This document shows, piece after piece, positions 1 to 8,265 of a stretch of DNA of 21,372 nucleotides (its first letter is position 1; the number at the start of each line of letters is the position of its first letter). The DNA is taken from assembly GCA_002438685.1 (NCBI GenBank), contig DJQG01000060.1, forward strand, positions 1 through 21,372, written 5' to 3'. Position numbers and translations under genes: made by a program. The stretch is from Ruminococcaceae bacterium UBA6392. GTDB taxonomy: Bacteria > Bacillota > Clostridia > Oscillospirales > Acutalibacteraceae. The notes beneath the pieces are model-generated. The model had not been told where the DNA came from. It saw only the letters and a program-made list of their open reading frames with translations, and made no database searches.

Positions 1-852
1 GTCATGATAATGATAGCCTCCGTTTTTATTCGGACTCAGCCGTCCGCGTGGTTTTCCGGATTCCTCGGCCGTATCGGAAATGAAAATGTAACGGGAAACA
101 ATATCAATACTATAGCCTATATATGCGTTGTCGCCGCGGCAATATCGTTTTGCAAGGCGTATTATTATAAGAAGCGCGCCTGCTATTTGTGCATGGCATT
201 CGAACTGCTCTATATAGTTCTCTCGTCGTCGAGAAAAGCGCTTTTTATTGTGGCGTTTCTCCTGTTTGCAATGTTGATATTTTATGTCAACAAGCGCTTT
301 TATCTTCTCAGACTTGTGCTGATAATTGCTGCGGTCATCGGCATAGGAATAGCGTTTTTGAAGGTTCCCGCGCTCTATAATGCGGCGGGATTCAGGCTCG
401 AAAAGATGCTAAACTATATTGTGAACAACGATGCGTCCGCCGACGGAAGCCTCGCCCTGAGAAAAGGCTTTGCCGAAATATCCTCGCATATATTCTATTC
501 TTATCCGATAATCGGCATAGGGCTTGCAAATAATGCCTATCAGATAAATCAGGTCTATGGCATCACCGTCTATGCTCATAACAACTATCTCGAGCTGGCT
601 TCCGGTCTCGGAGTAGTCGGATTGATAACATATTATTGGTACTATATATACCTTCTTATCGGCTTGGGTCGCAGAGCGTACAGGGGAGAGAGGCTCTGCG
701 TCACAATGTTCCTGCTGCTCGCGGCAACCGCAGTGGGTGAAACTACGCTGATATCATATTACGATTATAATGTCCAGATAATGCTGACGCTCTGTTTCTG
801 CGCGATGAAGCTGAAGGACGAAAAAAAGAAAACATATATGAATCTTGAATGA
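1..852 (+). CDS. O-antigen ligase / Wzy-like polymerase, 5' partial
   Basis: The reading frame is open to the left edge of the window, so only the C-terminal 283 or so residues are present. Counting from the ATG at 4, hydrophobic segments lie near residues 36-53, 62-75, 79-95, 101-119, 203-222, 231-247 and 255-268, with a long outside loop at about 120-202. That loop ends in the motif AHNNYLELASGLG (191-203), typical of the Wzy_C/O-antigen ligase family, where the conserved His sits in the large periplasmic or extracellular loop. Family members polymerise or ligate lipid-linked glycan repeats at the membrane. The downstream UDP-glucose dehydrogenase and Wzz/BY-kinase support a role in capsule or exopolysaccharide polymerisation. 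The stop (850-852) lies 13 bases before the next start, so the genes are probably one operon. Ligase versus polymerase cannot be decided here. Confidence 0.8.
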   Translation, partial: VMIMIASVFIRTQPSAWFSGFLGRIGNENVTGNNINTIAYICVVAAAISFCKAYYYKKRACYLCMAFELLYIVLSSSRKALFIVAFLLFAMLIFYVNKRFYLLRLVLIIAAVIGIGIAFLKVPALYNAAGFRLEKMLNYIVNNDASADGSLALRKGFAEISSHIFYSYPIIGIGLANNAYQINQVYGITVYAHNNYLELASGLGVVGLITYYWYYIYLLIGLGRRAYRGERLCVTMFLLLAATAVGETTLISYYDYNVQIMLTLCFCAMKLKDEKKKTYMNLE

Positions 853-865
853 AGGTGCGTATGTT

Positions 866-2167
866 ATGAAAATTGCCGTTGCGGGAGTAGGCTATGTTGG
901 TCTTGTTACCGCGGTCACACTTGCCGATATCGGGCATGATGTAATCTGTCTCGATGTTGACAAAGGCAAACTGAAAATGCTCAACGAGGGCATCTCTCCC
1001 ATCTATGAATACGGTCTCGAAGAGCTTATGCTCAAAAACCGCGAACGCCTTGAGTTCACGGACGATGTGACGAAGTATTCCGAAGCACAGGTCATTATTA
1101 TCGGCGTCGGTACGCCAGAAAAAGAGGACGGCTCCGCAGATTTAAGTGCCGTTTTCGCCGTTGCGGACTGCATTGCCGACAACTGCAGTGACGGAGTGGT
1201 CGTGGTTGTCAAGTCTACAGTTCCGATCGGAACCTGCGAGAGCGTGCGCCGCAGAATAGGCGAGCGCCGCCCAGAACTTCACTTCTTCGTTGTCTCAAAC
1301 CCCGAGTTCCTCTCACAGGGCACGGCGGTCAGGGACACTTTCAACGCCGACAGAATAGTTGTCGGCGCGGATGACGAGCAGGCTTATAAAATAGTTGAAA
1401 AGATGTACGCGCCGCTCGAACTGCCGATAGTCCATGTCAGCGTGCGGAGCTCAGAGATGATAAAATATGCCTCCAACGATTTCCTCGCGCTCAAGATTTC
1501 TTATATAAACGAGATCGCGAACTTCTGCGAGATTGTCGGCGCGGATATCGAAGAAGTTGCCCGCGGAATGGGAATGGATAGGCGCATCGGCTCGAACTTC
1601 TTGAAAGCGGGAATAGGCTACGGTGGCAGCTGCTTTCCGAAGGACACAAAGGCACTCAATTTTCAGAGCGACCACGCCGGAGTGAAGCTCAAGACCGTAA
1701 AGGCGACTATAGATGTCAACCGCGAACAGCGTACAAAGCTTATTGACAAAGCACGCAGATTCTTCCCGGATTTCCGGGGTGTGCGAGTGGCAATAATAGG
1801 ACTCACTTTCAAACCCGGCACAGACGATCTGCGTGAAGCGCCGGCAAAGAAGAATATAGATATACTGCTCAACGAGGGCGCGGATATAATCGCGTGGGAT
1901 CCGCTGGGTGCCGAAAATTTCAGAAAGTGCTATCCGAACTGTGCAATAAACTTTGCCGATGATATAGACGAAGCCTTGACAGATGCGGCTGTTTGCTTCA
2001 TAATGACTGAGTGGGAAAAGATCGTGGAATATCCGCTGGATAACTACAAAAAATATATGAAGAGACCTCTGGTCTTTGACGGCAGAAATTGCTATAAGCT
2101 CTCCGAGGTCGAAAAGCACGAGATATTCTATGATTCAATAGGAAGAAAGATTGTCGATACTCTTTGA
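866..2167 (+). CDS. ugd: UDP-glucose 6-dehydrogenase
   Basis: Oxidises UDP-glucose to UDP-glucuronate with two NAD+, supplying the uronic acid for the capsule/exopolysaccharide made by this operon; cytoplasmic. The 433-residue length fits the family. The N-terminal Rossmann motif GVGYVGL is at residues 7-13, followed by NPEFLSQGTAV with the catalytic-region Glu near 147, the EMIKYASN segment with Lys200 and Asn204, and the catalytic Cys256 in GYGGSCFPKD. A C-terminal UDP-binding domain follows (GLTFKPGTDDLREAP). I chose the ATG at 866 over the in-frame TTG at 845 because GAAGGTG at 851-857 is correctly spaced and the protein then begins directly with the Rossmann strand MKIAVAGVGYVG. It is equivalent to TuaD/KfiD-type enzymes; UDP-ManNAc dehydrogenase is a less likely alternative. 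Confidence 0.93.
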   Translation: MKIAVAGVGYVGLVTAVTLADIGHDVICLDVDKGKLKMLNEGISPIYEYGLEELMLKNRERLEFTDDVTKYSEAQVIIIGVGTPEKEDGSADLSAVFAVADCIADNCSDGVVVVVKSTVPIGTCESVRRRIGERRPELHFFVVSNPEFLSQGTAVRDTFNADRIVVGADDEQAYKIVEKMYAPLELPIVHVSVRSSEMIKYASNDFLALKISYINEIANFCEIVGADIEEVARGMGMDRRIGSNFLKAGIGYGGSCFPKDTKALNFQSDHAGVKLKTVKATIDVNREQRTKLIDKARRFFPDFRGVRVAIIGLTFKPGTDDLREAPAKKNIDILLNEGADIIAWDPLGAENFRKCYPNCAINFADDIDEALTDAAVCFIMTEWEKIVEYPLDNYKKYMKRPLVFDGRNCYKLSEVEKHEIFYDSIGRKIVDTL

Positions 2168-2196
2168 TGAGCGTTGACGAAGTGGGGGATATGTGA

Positions 2197-3726
2197 TTGA
2201 GCAAGATAGTTAGAAAAGACACCGACAGCGACGGAGTCGAAGTGAACATCATGTATATGTTCGGTCTTCTTATAAAAAGGCTCTGGCTTCTGATACTTGT
2301 CGCGCTGGTGGTCGGCGCGTCATGCGCAGTGATAACCAAGGCTGTCGAAGAGCCGACTTATACTTCGAGCATGACGTTTATCGTCAACAACAAGTCCGAA
2401 AAAGACCTCTCGTCATCGGGGGACAATTCCGTCTCCTATAATGATATGTCGGCTTCGGCTTATATGGCGAATACTTTCGTCCATCTTATGACCGGGCGCA
2501 CCATGTGCAATGCGATAGCCGCCGAGTGCAAGTCGTATCCGAAAACCGCGGATCAGGTTTCCAAGATGATAGCCGCGTCCCGCAAGACTGACAGCAGCAT
2601 TATCGATATGACCGTCACCGCTTCCTCGCCCGAGGAGGCTTATGAGCTCGCACAGGCTGTCAAGGATACATATAAAGATGTCGTTCAGGTCTATTCGGGC
2701 GGCAGCATCCATCTCTGCGATGAGCCGGAGCTGCCGACAAAGCCGGACAAGTCCGTCGGAACAGTGCGCAACGCCGTTATCGGCGTTCTCGCGGGTGCCG
2801 TTATATGTGCGCTCATTATAATAATCAGAGATTCCGCGCGCAACACAGTCAGAAGCCAAGAGGATATTCAGAACAAGCTCCAGCTCAATGTTATCGGCGA
2901 GGTGTCGCAGGTGCCAAGCGGCGAGCGTTTCTATAAGAAATCCGCCCATGGCGACCGAGAGCTGCTGATAACCGACAAGGCCTGCGGTTTCGCGTTCGTT
3001 GAGACATATAAAGCAATGCGAACTAAGCTTGAACTGCTCAACGGCAGACGCGGCTACAAGAGCTTCGTTGTTTCAAGTGCAGGAGCTAACGAGGGCAAGA
3101 CGACCGTTGCCGTCAACCTTTCGCTTGCGCTCGCACAGAACGGATATTCCGTCCTGCTTGTCGATGCCGATCTCAGAAAGCCGTCGGTGCTCAAGAATCT
3201 CGGCATAAGCAACCTTTCGGGCAGCGGCATAGCCGATGTTGTCAACGGTACCAAAAATTCGAGCGACGCGATAAAATATATCGAGAAATATAAGATATTC
3301 GTCCTCGCAGGCGATGAGAGCATAACAGACCCGACCGAGGTGCTTTCAAACGTCAAAACCGGCGAATTCATTGCGGCGGCGAAAGATAAGTTTGATTATA
3401 TTATCATCGATACGCCTCCCGTCGGAATCGTTGCGGATGCGGCGATATGCGCCAAATATACCGATTCGTCAATATTCGTTATCCGCGAGGATGTTTTCCC
3501 CGTTCCCGCGATACTCGAGGCTGTCAGCGACCTCACTCAGGGCGGAACGGATCTCGCCGGATGCGTCTACAATATCTCGACCGACCGCAGCAAGGGCGGC
3601 TACGGCAACTACTATTCGATCTCGCGCCGCAGATACGGCGGATACGGTTATGGTTACGGCAAGCATTACGGTTATGGCTACGGTTACGGGAACCATTCCG
3701 GATCGCACGGCAAAAACAGCAAATAA
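2197..3726 (+). CDS. Fused Wzz chain-length regulator / BY-family tyrosine kinase (CpsC-CpsD type)
   Basis: A 509-residue fusion of a polysaccharide co-polymerase and a bacterial tyrosine autokinase. Residues 28-48 and 191-211 are the two membrane segments that bracket the extracellular Wzz domain, with a proline-rich DEPELPTKPDKP-like stretch just before TM2. The cytoplasmic kinase has Walker A at about 294-303 (SAGANEGKTT), Walker A' at 319-329 (VLLVDADLRKP) and Walker B at 401-408 (YIIIDTPP). The C-terminus (469-498) carries 11 tyrosines, mostly in Gly-Tyr repeats, the expected autophosphorylation cluster. It controls chain length and export of the capsule polymer through phosphorylation cycles. 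The start is TTG at 2197, behind GTGGGGGAT at 2182-2190; the ATG at 2191 stops at once. In Firmicutes these domains are more often two separate proteins. Confidence 0.9.
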   Translation: MSKIVRKDTDSDGVEVNIMYMFGLLIKRLWLLILVALVVGASCAVITKAVEEPTYTSSMTFIVNNKSEKDLSSSGDNSVSYNDMSASAYMANTFVHLMTGRTMCNAIAAECKSYPKTADQVSKMIAASRKTDSSIIDMTVTASSPEEAYELAQAVKDTYKDVVQVYSGGSIHLCDEPELPTKPDKSVGTVRNAVIGVLAGAVICALIIIIRDSARNTVRSQEDIQNKLQLNVIGEVSQVPSGERFYKKSAHGDRELLITDKACGFAFVETYKAMRTKLELLNGRRGYKSFVVSSAGANEGKTTVAVNLSLALAQNGYSVLLVDADLRKPSVLKNLGISNLSGSGIADVVNGTKNSSDAIKYIEKYKIFVLAGDESITDPTEVLSNVKTGEFIAAAKDKFDYIIIDTPPVGIVADAAICAKYTDSSIFVIREDVFPVPAILEAVSDLTQGGTDLAGCVYNISTDRSKGGYGNYYSISRRRYGGYGYGYGKHYGYGYGYGNHSGSHGKNSK

Positions 3727-3737
3727 GCAAAAAATAT

Positions 3738-3778
3738 ATCAGCCTTCGGTTCTTTTGCGGATCGAAGGCTGATTTTTT
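3738..3778. terminator. Intrinsic terminator shared by convergent genes
   Basis: A perfect 10-base stem (3739-3748 with 3763-3772) with a 14-base loop is followed on the + strand by TTTTTT (3773-3778). It ends the polysaccharide operon. Read on the - strand, the same hairpin is followed by a weaker AT-rich tract (complement of 3731-3738), so it can also end the GH89/SHOCT operon. The stop codon of the - strand small gene (3777-3779) lies inside the T-tract. Confidence 0.88.
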
Positions 3779-3947
3779 ATCTTTTCGGTAATCCCTGCGG
3801 GAACATCAGTTTCTCTAAATCTCCCGCGCTCTTTTTGTATTGCGCTTCGGATATCGCCCCGTGTTGAAGGAGAGTGTCAAGCATATTTATCTGGCGTTTG
3901 TACAGGTCAAGTTTGTCTCCGCCTTTTCTTTGCGGCTCAACGCTCAT
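3777..3947 (-). CDS. Small SHOCT-like domain protein, 56 aa
   Basis: The small reading frame encodes 56 residues starting MSVEPQRKGGDKLDLYKRQ. The pattern DLYKRQINMLDTLLQHGAIS at 14-33 followed by EAQYKKSAGDLEKLM matches the SHOCT-type short C-terminal helix-turn-helix (hydrophobic repeat, then L..G.I....Y.K....L). Its ATG (3947-3945) overlaps the TGA of the upstream GH89 gene (3946-3944) as ATGA, with GAGGTG and AAGG before it, so translation is probably coupled. SHOCT domains are usually at the C-terminus of larger proteins and are thought to mediate oligomerisation; a free-standing one next to a glycosidase suggests an accessory or assembly role, which is inference. No signal peptide or membrane segment is seen. 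The stop falls in the shared terminator, so the transcript ends almost directly after it. Confidence 0.7.
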   Translation of the reverse strand: MSVEPQRKGGDKLDLYKRQINMLDTLLQHGAISEAQYKKSAGDLEKLMFPQGLPKR

Positions 3948-6121
3948 GCCTTAACACCTCTTATCATCGGCGCATAGAAGTTAAACAGCTCGCGCGCGAC
4001 TTCGAGCGTGTCCTCTTCCGAGGGCTGCTCGGGCTTGTAGGTCGAGAGCCACTTGTTCTCGAACTTTTCGACGCTCTTGTAGAACGAAGTTCCGTCGAAA
4101 TCCTCGCGGTCGTTATAGCGGCGCTTTGTGGTCGTGAATGTGCATTTGCGCTTCTTGAAGTTGACTGCCATCTGCTCGAAGAACGAATACCAGCGCGGCA
4201 GATAGAAAGTCTTTATCATGCCGCCCCATTCTTTCCATGCGTAGTCATAGAGCTGCGAGGAGCGCGCGGGACCCCAAAGAGTCAGCATATAAAGCTCGTT
4301 TAGCTCGAAATTCTGCCTGTCTTTGTCGGAGCAGGCATAGGCGTTAGCCTGTCTGACATGCTCGCCGAGCGTCAGTTCGGGGCGCGTCATGAGCAGCCTG
4401 TCAACATCCTCGAGCAGGCGCACGAATGTGTTGACGCTCTTTTCGAAAAGACTTATATTTTTGTTGTCAAATGCGCTTATGCTGCGCTTGTAGAGATCCT
4501 TTGCGTAGTTGCTGAGCACCTGGCGCGTCAGGTCGCAGACATCGAATCTGTATCCGTCCGTGTCGGCGTGCTCGGCTTTGAGAAGATTTTCGAGCGCGTC
4601 GAGCAGCTTCTCGTTGTCATATCTCAGCTCAAAGACATCGTTCGGCGCGGTGTGACGCTGTTCGTATGCAGGGCGGGCGCAGATTATCGACGCGGTCTCG
4701 CGTCCAGTGCAGGCCTTGCTGTAGCAGGTCTCATGCATATCCTTGACCGCTTCGAAAAGGCACTCTTCGTCGCTGCCGTAGCGGCGGCGGGCGTAGTCCT
4801 TGAGCCACGGGTCAAGCTCGGGCTTGTCGCTCCGCGTGAGCATATCGGAAGCAAGGTCAAAATACAGCGGATTCTGGAAAATACCCTCCATGAAAAGTCC
4901 CGTGCCGACGATATTCGGATACTTTTTTCGCTCTTCCATGAACTTGTTTTCGGCGAGCGCATCTATCGAACCGTGGAGCGTGTTTCTGTCGCCGAAGTTG
5001 TTGAGCGTGCCGCTGATGAAGTTGTAGCCCCAGAAGCCGTCGGTCTTTTCGCATTTGCTGCCGTCGATGTCGAGAATGAGCAGCTTGTCCTTGTCAACAG
5101 CCTTGACTATCGGTTCGCGCAGAGACCATGCCTGCATGACCCAGACAGCCTGCGAGTCAAAAGCCGTATACATCTCCGAAATAGCCTTTCCGACGTTCTG
5201 GAGATACTTGTCGCCCTTTATCGGGGGCTTGTTCTCGTGGAACGGGTCGCAGGCATAATAGTGGTGCGCGCCGAAGAGCTGGCGCTGCTTTTCGAGCAGA
5301 GCCATGCCGAATTTTCTGAAATTCTTGTCGAGCGGATCTATTTGATATGTCACGGGGAACCCGCACCAGGAGGGGACATTGTATGCGTTCGTGCGCGGGA
5401 GCACGCGGAGAATCGTCGAGGGCACCTGACCCGAGCAGCCCTGCTGAATCGGTGTCATGCCGAGCTCGAGCTCGCGGTCGATTATCTTTTTGCCGAGTTC
5501 AAGGCGCTTGTCAACATACGCCTTGTCCGTCAGGCTGAAATAGCTGTCGAGGTTGCCCATGAGCTGCCACGGCAGATATGCGGGACCGCTGATAAAATTG
5601 AGCGCCCCGTCATCCGTATATCCGAGGTCGCGCAGGGTGTAGAAAAGCACCGCCTCGTAGCCGACTATGCTCAGCGGCATGTTTATTCCGCGCATCGCCA
5701 TGTAGTCTATCTCGCGCTCCCAGCGTTCCCAGTCCCACCAGCGGGCGGAATATGAAAATGTGCAGTAGTTCATATAGGCGCGCTTGTCCTGCTCGATAAT
5801 GCGGACTGTCTTGCACGCGGGCAGGGGAGCTTCGGTTATATTGCCTATCCTGTCGTTGCCGCAGTGGGCGAGATTGACCCCGCAGCAGTCCTTCAGATAT
5901 CTGTAATATGCCATTGCAAGGCTTATCTTGCAGTCGCCGCGCAGAACTATTTTGTCGCCGCACGCTTCGATTTCATAGAAGCTCTTGCCCTCGCGTCTGT
6001 CCTCGATTTCGAGCGCGAACCTGTCGGCAATCTCCGGCGTGTTTCTTTTAATCAGCTCTTGCATCAGTCTGTCCTCCAGCTTATAAGAAAAGTTTTTATG
6101 TATTTCTAAGCGCATTTTCAC
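3944..6121 (-). CDS. Alpha-N-acetylglucosaminidase, GH89 (NAGLU) family
   Basis: Hydrolyses terminal alpha-linked GlcNAc, as found on gastric-type mucin glycans and heparan-sulfate fragments. The protein follows human NAGLU/CpGH89 order: N-terminal alpha/beta domain (about 20-110, with YYRYLKDCCG), then the TIM barrel beginning MNYCTFSYSARWWDWERWE (117-135), GPAYLPWQLMGNLD (179-192) and QQGCSGQVP (226-234). The acid/base candidate is Glu296 in DPFHENKPP and the nucleophile candidate Glu412 in GTGLFMEGIFQN, matching human Glu316 and Glu446. A helical C-terminal domain completes 725 residues. No signal peptide is visible, so the enzyme should be cytoplasmic and act on imported oligosaccharides. 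Starts are GTG 6121, ATG 6115 or ATG 6064; the last has a well-placed GGAGGA, but it would trim conserved N-terminal sequence. The gene overlaps the SHOCT gene by 4 bases. Confidence 0.9.
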   Translation of the reverse strand: MKMRLEIHKNFSYKLEDRLMQELIKRNTPEIADRFALEIEDRREGKSFYEIEACGDKIVLRGDCKISLAMAYYRYLKDCCGVNLAHCGNDRIGNITEAPLPACKTVRIIEQDKRAYMNYCTFSYSARWWDWERWEREIDYMAMRGINMPLSIVGYEAVLFYTLRDLGYTDDGALNFISGPAYLPWQLMGNLDSYFSLTDKAYVDKRLELGKKIIDRELELGMTPIQQGCSGQVPSTILRVLPRTNAYNVPSWCGFPVTYQIDPLDKNFRKFGMALLEKQRQLFGAHHYYACDPFHENKPPIKGDKYLQNVGKAISEMYTAFDSQAVWVMQAWSLREPIVKAVDKDKLLILDIDGSKCEKTDGFWGYNFISGTLNNFGDRNTLHGSIDALAENKFMEERKKYPNIVGTGLFMEGIFQNPLYFDLASDMLTRSDKPELDPWLKDYARRRYGSDEECLFEAVKDMHETCYSKACTGRETASIICARPAYEQRHTAPNDVFELRYDNEKLLDALENLLKAEHADTDGYRFDVCDLTRQVLSNYAKDLYKRSISAFDNKNISLFEKSVNTFVRLLEDVDRLLMTRPELTLGEHVRQANAYACSDKDRQNFELNELYMLTLWGPARSSQLYDYAWKEWGGMIKTFYLPRWYSFFEQMAVNFKKRKCTFTTTKRRYNDREDFDGTSFYKSVEKFENKWLSTYKPEQPSEEDTLEVARELFNFYAPMIRGVKA

Positions 6122-6143
6122 GCTGAAAAGTCGATTTGTTGAA

Positions 6144-6170
6144 TTGATTATAGAGTTGTTGTGATATAAT
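6144..6170 (+). promoter_or_regulatory. bioY promoter with extended -10
   Basis: TGATATAAT at 6162-6170 is an extended -10 with a perfect TATAAT. A weak -35 candidate TTGATT (6144-6149) has a short 15-base spacer, which the extended -10 could make up for. I looked for a BirA-type operator (TTGTTAAC-like arms) and do not see a convincing one. Confidence 0.6.
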
Positions 6171-6174
6171 CAAA
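6147..6174 (-). promoter_or_regulatory. Promoter of the GH89-SHOCT operon
   Basis: On the - strand TTTGAT (6174-6169) and TATAAT (6152-6147) are 16 bases apart, placing transcription start about 20 bases before the first possible start codon. It physically overlaps the divergent bioY promoter, so the two may compete. Confidence 0.6.
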
Positions 6175-6202
6175 TGCGATCCAATTTTCGGAAGGTGAGA
6201 GA

Positions 6203-6775
6203 ATGAAAAGTAAAATGACTTCAAAAGGCAGGGCGATGACCGCCGCCGTGTGCGCGCTTTCGTGCGCTCTGATAATCATCGGTACATTTATAAAAATACC
6301 TCTGCCGATGATATCGATAACCTTGCAGCTCGAATTTGTTCTGCTCTCTGCGATGCTGCTCGGCGCGTGGCGCTCGTCGCTGAGCGTCGCGGCGTATATT
6401 ATCCTCGGTCTCTGCGGCGTGCCCGTGTTCACTTACGGCGGGGGAATCGGCTGCGTGCTCAAGCCGTCCTTCGGATTTATAATAGGCTTCCTTGTCGCGT
6501 CCGCCGTTGCGGGATTCATCGTCGAGCATCTAAAGGAGCGCACATTCTGGAAGCTCTTCTTCGCCGCGCTCGCGGGTACTGTGATAATATATATTATCGG
6601 TACTGTGTATTTTTATTTTATCACCCGGCTCTATCTCAATACATATCCGGGATTTATGAAGATGATGAGCGCCTGCGTGTTCACAACTTTCCCGAAGGAT
6701 GCCGTGTTCTGCCTGCTGCTCGCGTTCATCGCAAAGCGGGTCTATCCCGCAATAAGAAAGTATATCACCTGCTGA
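6203..6775 (+). CDS. bioY: Biotin transporter BioY, ECF substrate-binding subunit
   Basis: An integral membrane S-component that binds biotin and works alone or with a shared ECF energy-coupling module (EcfT and two ATPases). The 190-residue protein has about six hydrophobic segments. It carries the BioY hallmarks: KIPLPMISITLQ near residue 30-41, then the GxxRSxxSVAAYIILGLxGVPVF segment and GGGIGCVLKPSFGFIIGF (about 74-92). The start is ATG 6203 behind GGAAGGTGAGAG. No biotin synthesis genes, BirA or ECF subunits are in the window, so it most likely uses a genomic housekeeping ECF module. It is divergent from the GH89 operon, and its last 11 bases overlap the end of a convergent gene. This is a confident family call; the substrate is inferred from family. 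Confidence 0.93.
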   Translation: MKSKMTSKGRAMTAAVCALSCALIIIGTFIKIPLPMISITLQLEFVLLSAMLLGAWRSSLSVAAYIILGLCGVPVFTYGGGIGCVLKPSFGFIIGFLVASAVAGFIVEHLKERTFWKLFFAALAGTVIIYIIGTVYFYFITRLYLNTYPGFMKMMSACVFTTFPKDAVFCLLLAFIAKRVYPAIRKYITC

Positions 6776-7100
6776 CTATCGAATAGCCCAGCGTTATTTC
6801 GGCAGTGTTGCCGAGACTGTCCGTGTCCGTCTCAACCGCCTTGAGATAGACCAGCGCACATTCCTGACCGCTGCGCGACTGCCAGTCGGCGAGGCGTATG
6901 ACGGTGCGAAATATCGAGAGCGGTCTGCCGTTTGAAGAGACGACAGAATTGACTCGTTCAAATCTGGTTTGTGGCACAGCGTAAGTTTTGATAAAAGCCG
7001 CTTCCTCGCAGCTTCCGGGCTGCGGCGCGAAGCGGCTGTTTTTCATCGTCCAGAGGGCAAGACTGTGCCTGAGCTGACGCTCGTCCATCAGAGATAACAT
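6765..7100 (-). CDS. Uncharacterised protein, 111 aa, last gene of the ackA operon
   Basis: I do not recognise this family. It is soluble, with no signal peptide, membrane segment or cysteine cluster; Cys30 and Cys82 are the only cysteines I see. The sequence opens MLSLMDERQLRHSLALWTMK and has a mixed alpha-then-beta look, with the C-terminal half rich in alternating hydrophobic residues (ALVYLKAVETDTDS, AEITLGYSIVSR). A good ribosome site, GGAGGG, sits 8 bases before the ATG at 7100, which argues that it is expressed. It lies 29 bases after the sugar kinase gene on the same strand and is probably co-transcribed. Its 3' end overlaps bioY by 11 bases tail to tail. No function can be assigned from the sequence. 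Confidence 0.65.
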   Translation of the reverse strand: MLSLMDERQLRHSLALWTMKNSRFAPQPGSCEEAAFIKTYAVPQTRFERVNSVVSSNGRPLSIFRTVIRLADWQSRSGQECALVYLKAVETDTDSLGNTAEITLGYSIVSR

Positions 7101-7129
7101 AGCTCTGACCCTCCATGCCGTATGGCTTT

Positions 7130-8260
7130 TTATTTGCAGACTTTTGCGTATATCTCCTGCGTGACCTTTTTCATCTCGTTCATCTGTTTCTCCATGTCCT
7201 CAACGAGCTTGAACTGCGTGCGGGAGCGGACAAGGTTGTGCTCGGGATAGTCGATGCGGAAATAAGTGTCGCCGTTGAGATAGTCTCCGAGAAAACGCAT
7301 TCCGCATTCGAGCGTCATGAGCTTCGACGAGAAGGGGAGATATTCAATTTCCGCGTCGGTCAGACTCTTGCCGGCGGCGGAAAGATAACCCTCGGTGTAG
7401 ACTTTGTAGAGCTCAATGTCGAAGTTCACTTTATCGAGATCTTTCTCGTCCTCTGCGGCGGTGCTTGCGCCGAAACGGATGCTGTCGCCGAAATCGTAGA
7501 GCGAGAGTCCGGGCATGACCGTGTCAAGGTCGATAACGCAGATGCCCTCGTCGGTCTCGTTGTCGAACATGACGTTGTTGAGCTTCGTGTCGTTGTGGGT
7601 GACTCTCAGCGGCAGTTCGCCGTTGTTGAGCATATCGACAAGAATACCCGTGTCGCCCTCACGCGAGAGAACAAAGTCGATCTCTTCCTGCACGCCCGCC
7701 GCGCGACCCTTGAAATCATCGCCGACCGCCTTTTTGAAGTCGGCAAAGCGGGAGCGGGTGTTGTGAAAGTTTGGTATGGTCTCGTGTAGCGTGCTACTCG
7801 GATAGTCCGCGAGCAGGCACTGGAAAGTGCCGAAAGCCTTGGCGGCATTGAAGAATGTTTTCGGGTCGTCAATGGACTGGCAGGCGTGCGCGCCGGTGAT
7901 AAAATTGTAGCATCTCCAGCATTCGCCGTTCTCTGTTTTGAAATATGGCTTGCCGCCCTTTGTGAAGAACACCCTGAGGCATTCGCGCTCCGGGTCGCCG
8001 CCACGCTCGATAACTATGTTGCGCAGGTATCCCGTGACTCCGACGATGTTTTCCATCAGTTCGTCGGGGTTCTTGAAAACATTCGTGTTTATCAGCTGAA
8101 CAAGGTAGCTTGTGCTGCTGCCGTCAGCGTTCTTGAAATCGAGAACAAAAGTGTTGTTTATATGACCGTCGTTTGAAACGCGGTAGCCGATATATTCTCC
8201 CTCAAAACCGAATTCATCGATTACCTGCTGCAGCGGAAAGGGAGTGTTCTGCGTTTGCAT
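7130..8260 (-). CDS. nahK: N-acetylhexosamine 1-kinase-like phosphotransferase
   Basis: Belongs to the aminoglycoside phosphotransferase/choline kinase fold and resembles Bifidobacterium NahK, which makes GlcNAc/GalNAc-1-phosphate from ATP in mucin and milk-glycan salvage. Residues below count from GTG 8269. The N-terminal lobe has GDGHINNTF-like SNDGHINNTFVL (32-43); the catalytic motif THNDTKLNNVMFD is at 224-236 and the metal-binding VIDLDTVMPG at 245-254, followed by YDFGDSIRFG. The upstream gene's stop overlaps a possible GTG at 8269; I prefer ATG 8260 because AAAAGG sits 8 bases before it. Next to a CBM9-like protein and ackA, and with GH89 nearby, it fits phosphorylation of released HexNAc. 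Other sugar or amino-alcohol substrates remain possible. Confidence 0.82.
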   Translation of the reverse strand: MQTQNTPFPLQQVIDEFGFEGEYIGYRVSNDGHINNTFVLDFKNADGSSTSYLVQLINTNVFKNPDELMENIVGVTGYLRNIVIERGGDPERECLRVFFTKGGKPYFKTENGECWRCYNFITGAHACQSIDDPKTFFNAAKAFGTFQCLLADYPSSTLHETIPNFHNTRSRFADFKKAVGDDFKGRAAGVQEEIDFVLSREGDTGILVDMLNNGELPLRVTHNDTKLNNVMFDNETDEGICVIDLDTVMPGLSLYDFGDSIRFGASTAAEDEKDLDKVNFDIELYKVYTEGYLSAAGKSLTDAEIEYLPFSSKLMTLECGMRFLGDYLNGDTYFRIDYPEHNLVRSRTQFKLVEDMEKQMNEMKKVTQEIYAKVCK

Positions 8261-8265
8261 CTGTA

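Noticed and set aside
1451..2119. 222-codon frame on the - strand
   Set aside because: Antisense to UDP-glucose dehydrogenase; no ribosome site or domain.
4358..5755. 465-codon open frame on the + strand
   Set aside because: It is fully antisense to the GH89 gene, whose catalytic motifs are clear. The translation is rich in low-complexity Val/Ala/Glu/Arg and matches no family; GC-rich codon structure creates such shadows.
6122..6202. BirA operator before bioY
   Set aside because: TTGTTG-like strings are present, but there is no paired TTGTTAAC/GTTAACAA inverted repeat at usual spacing.
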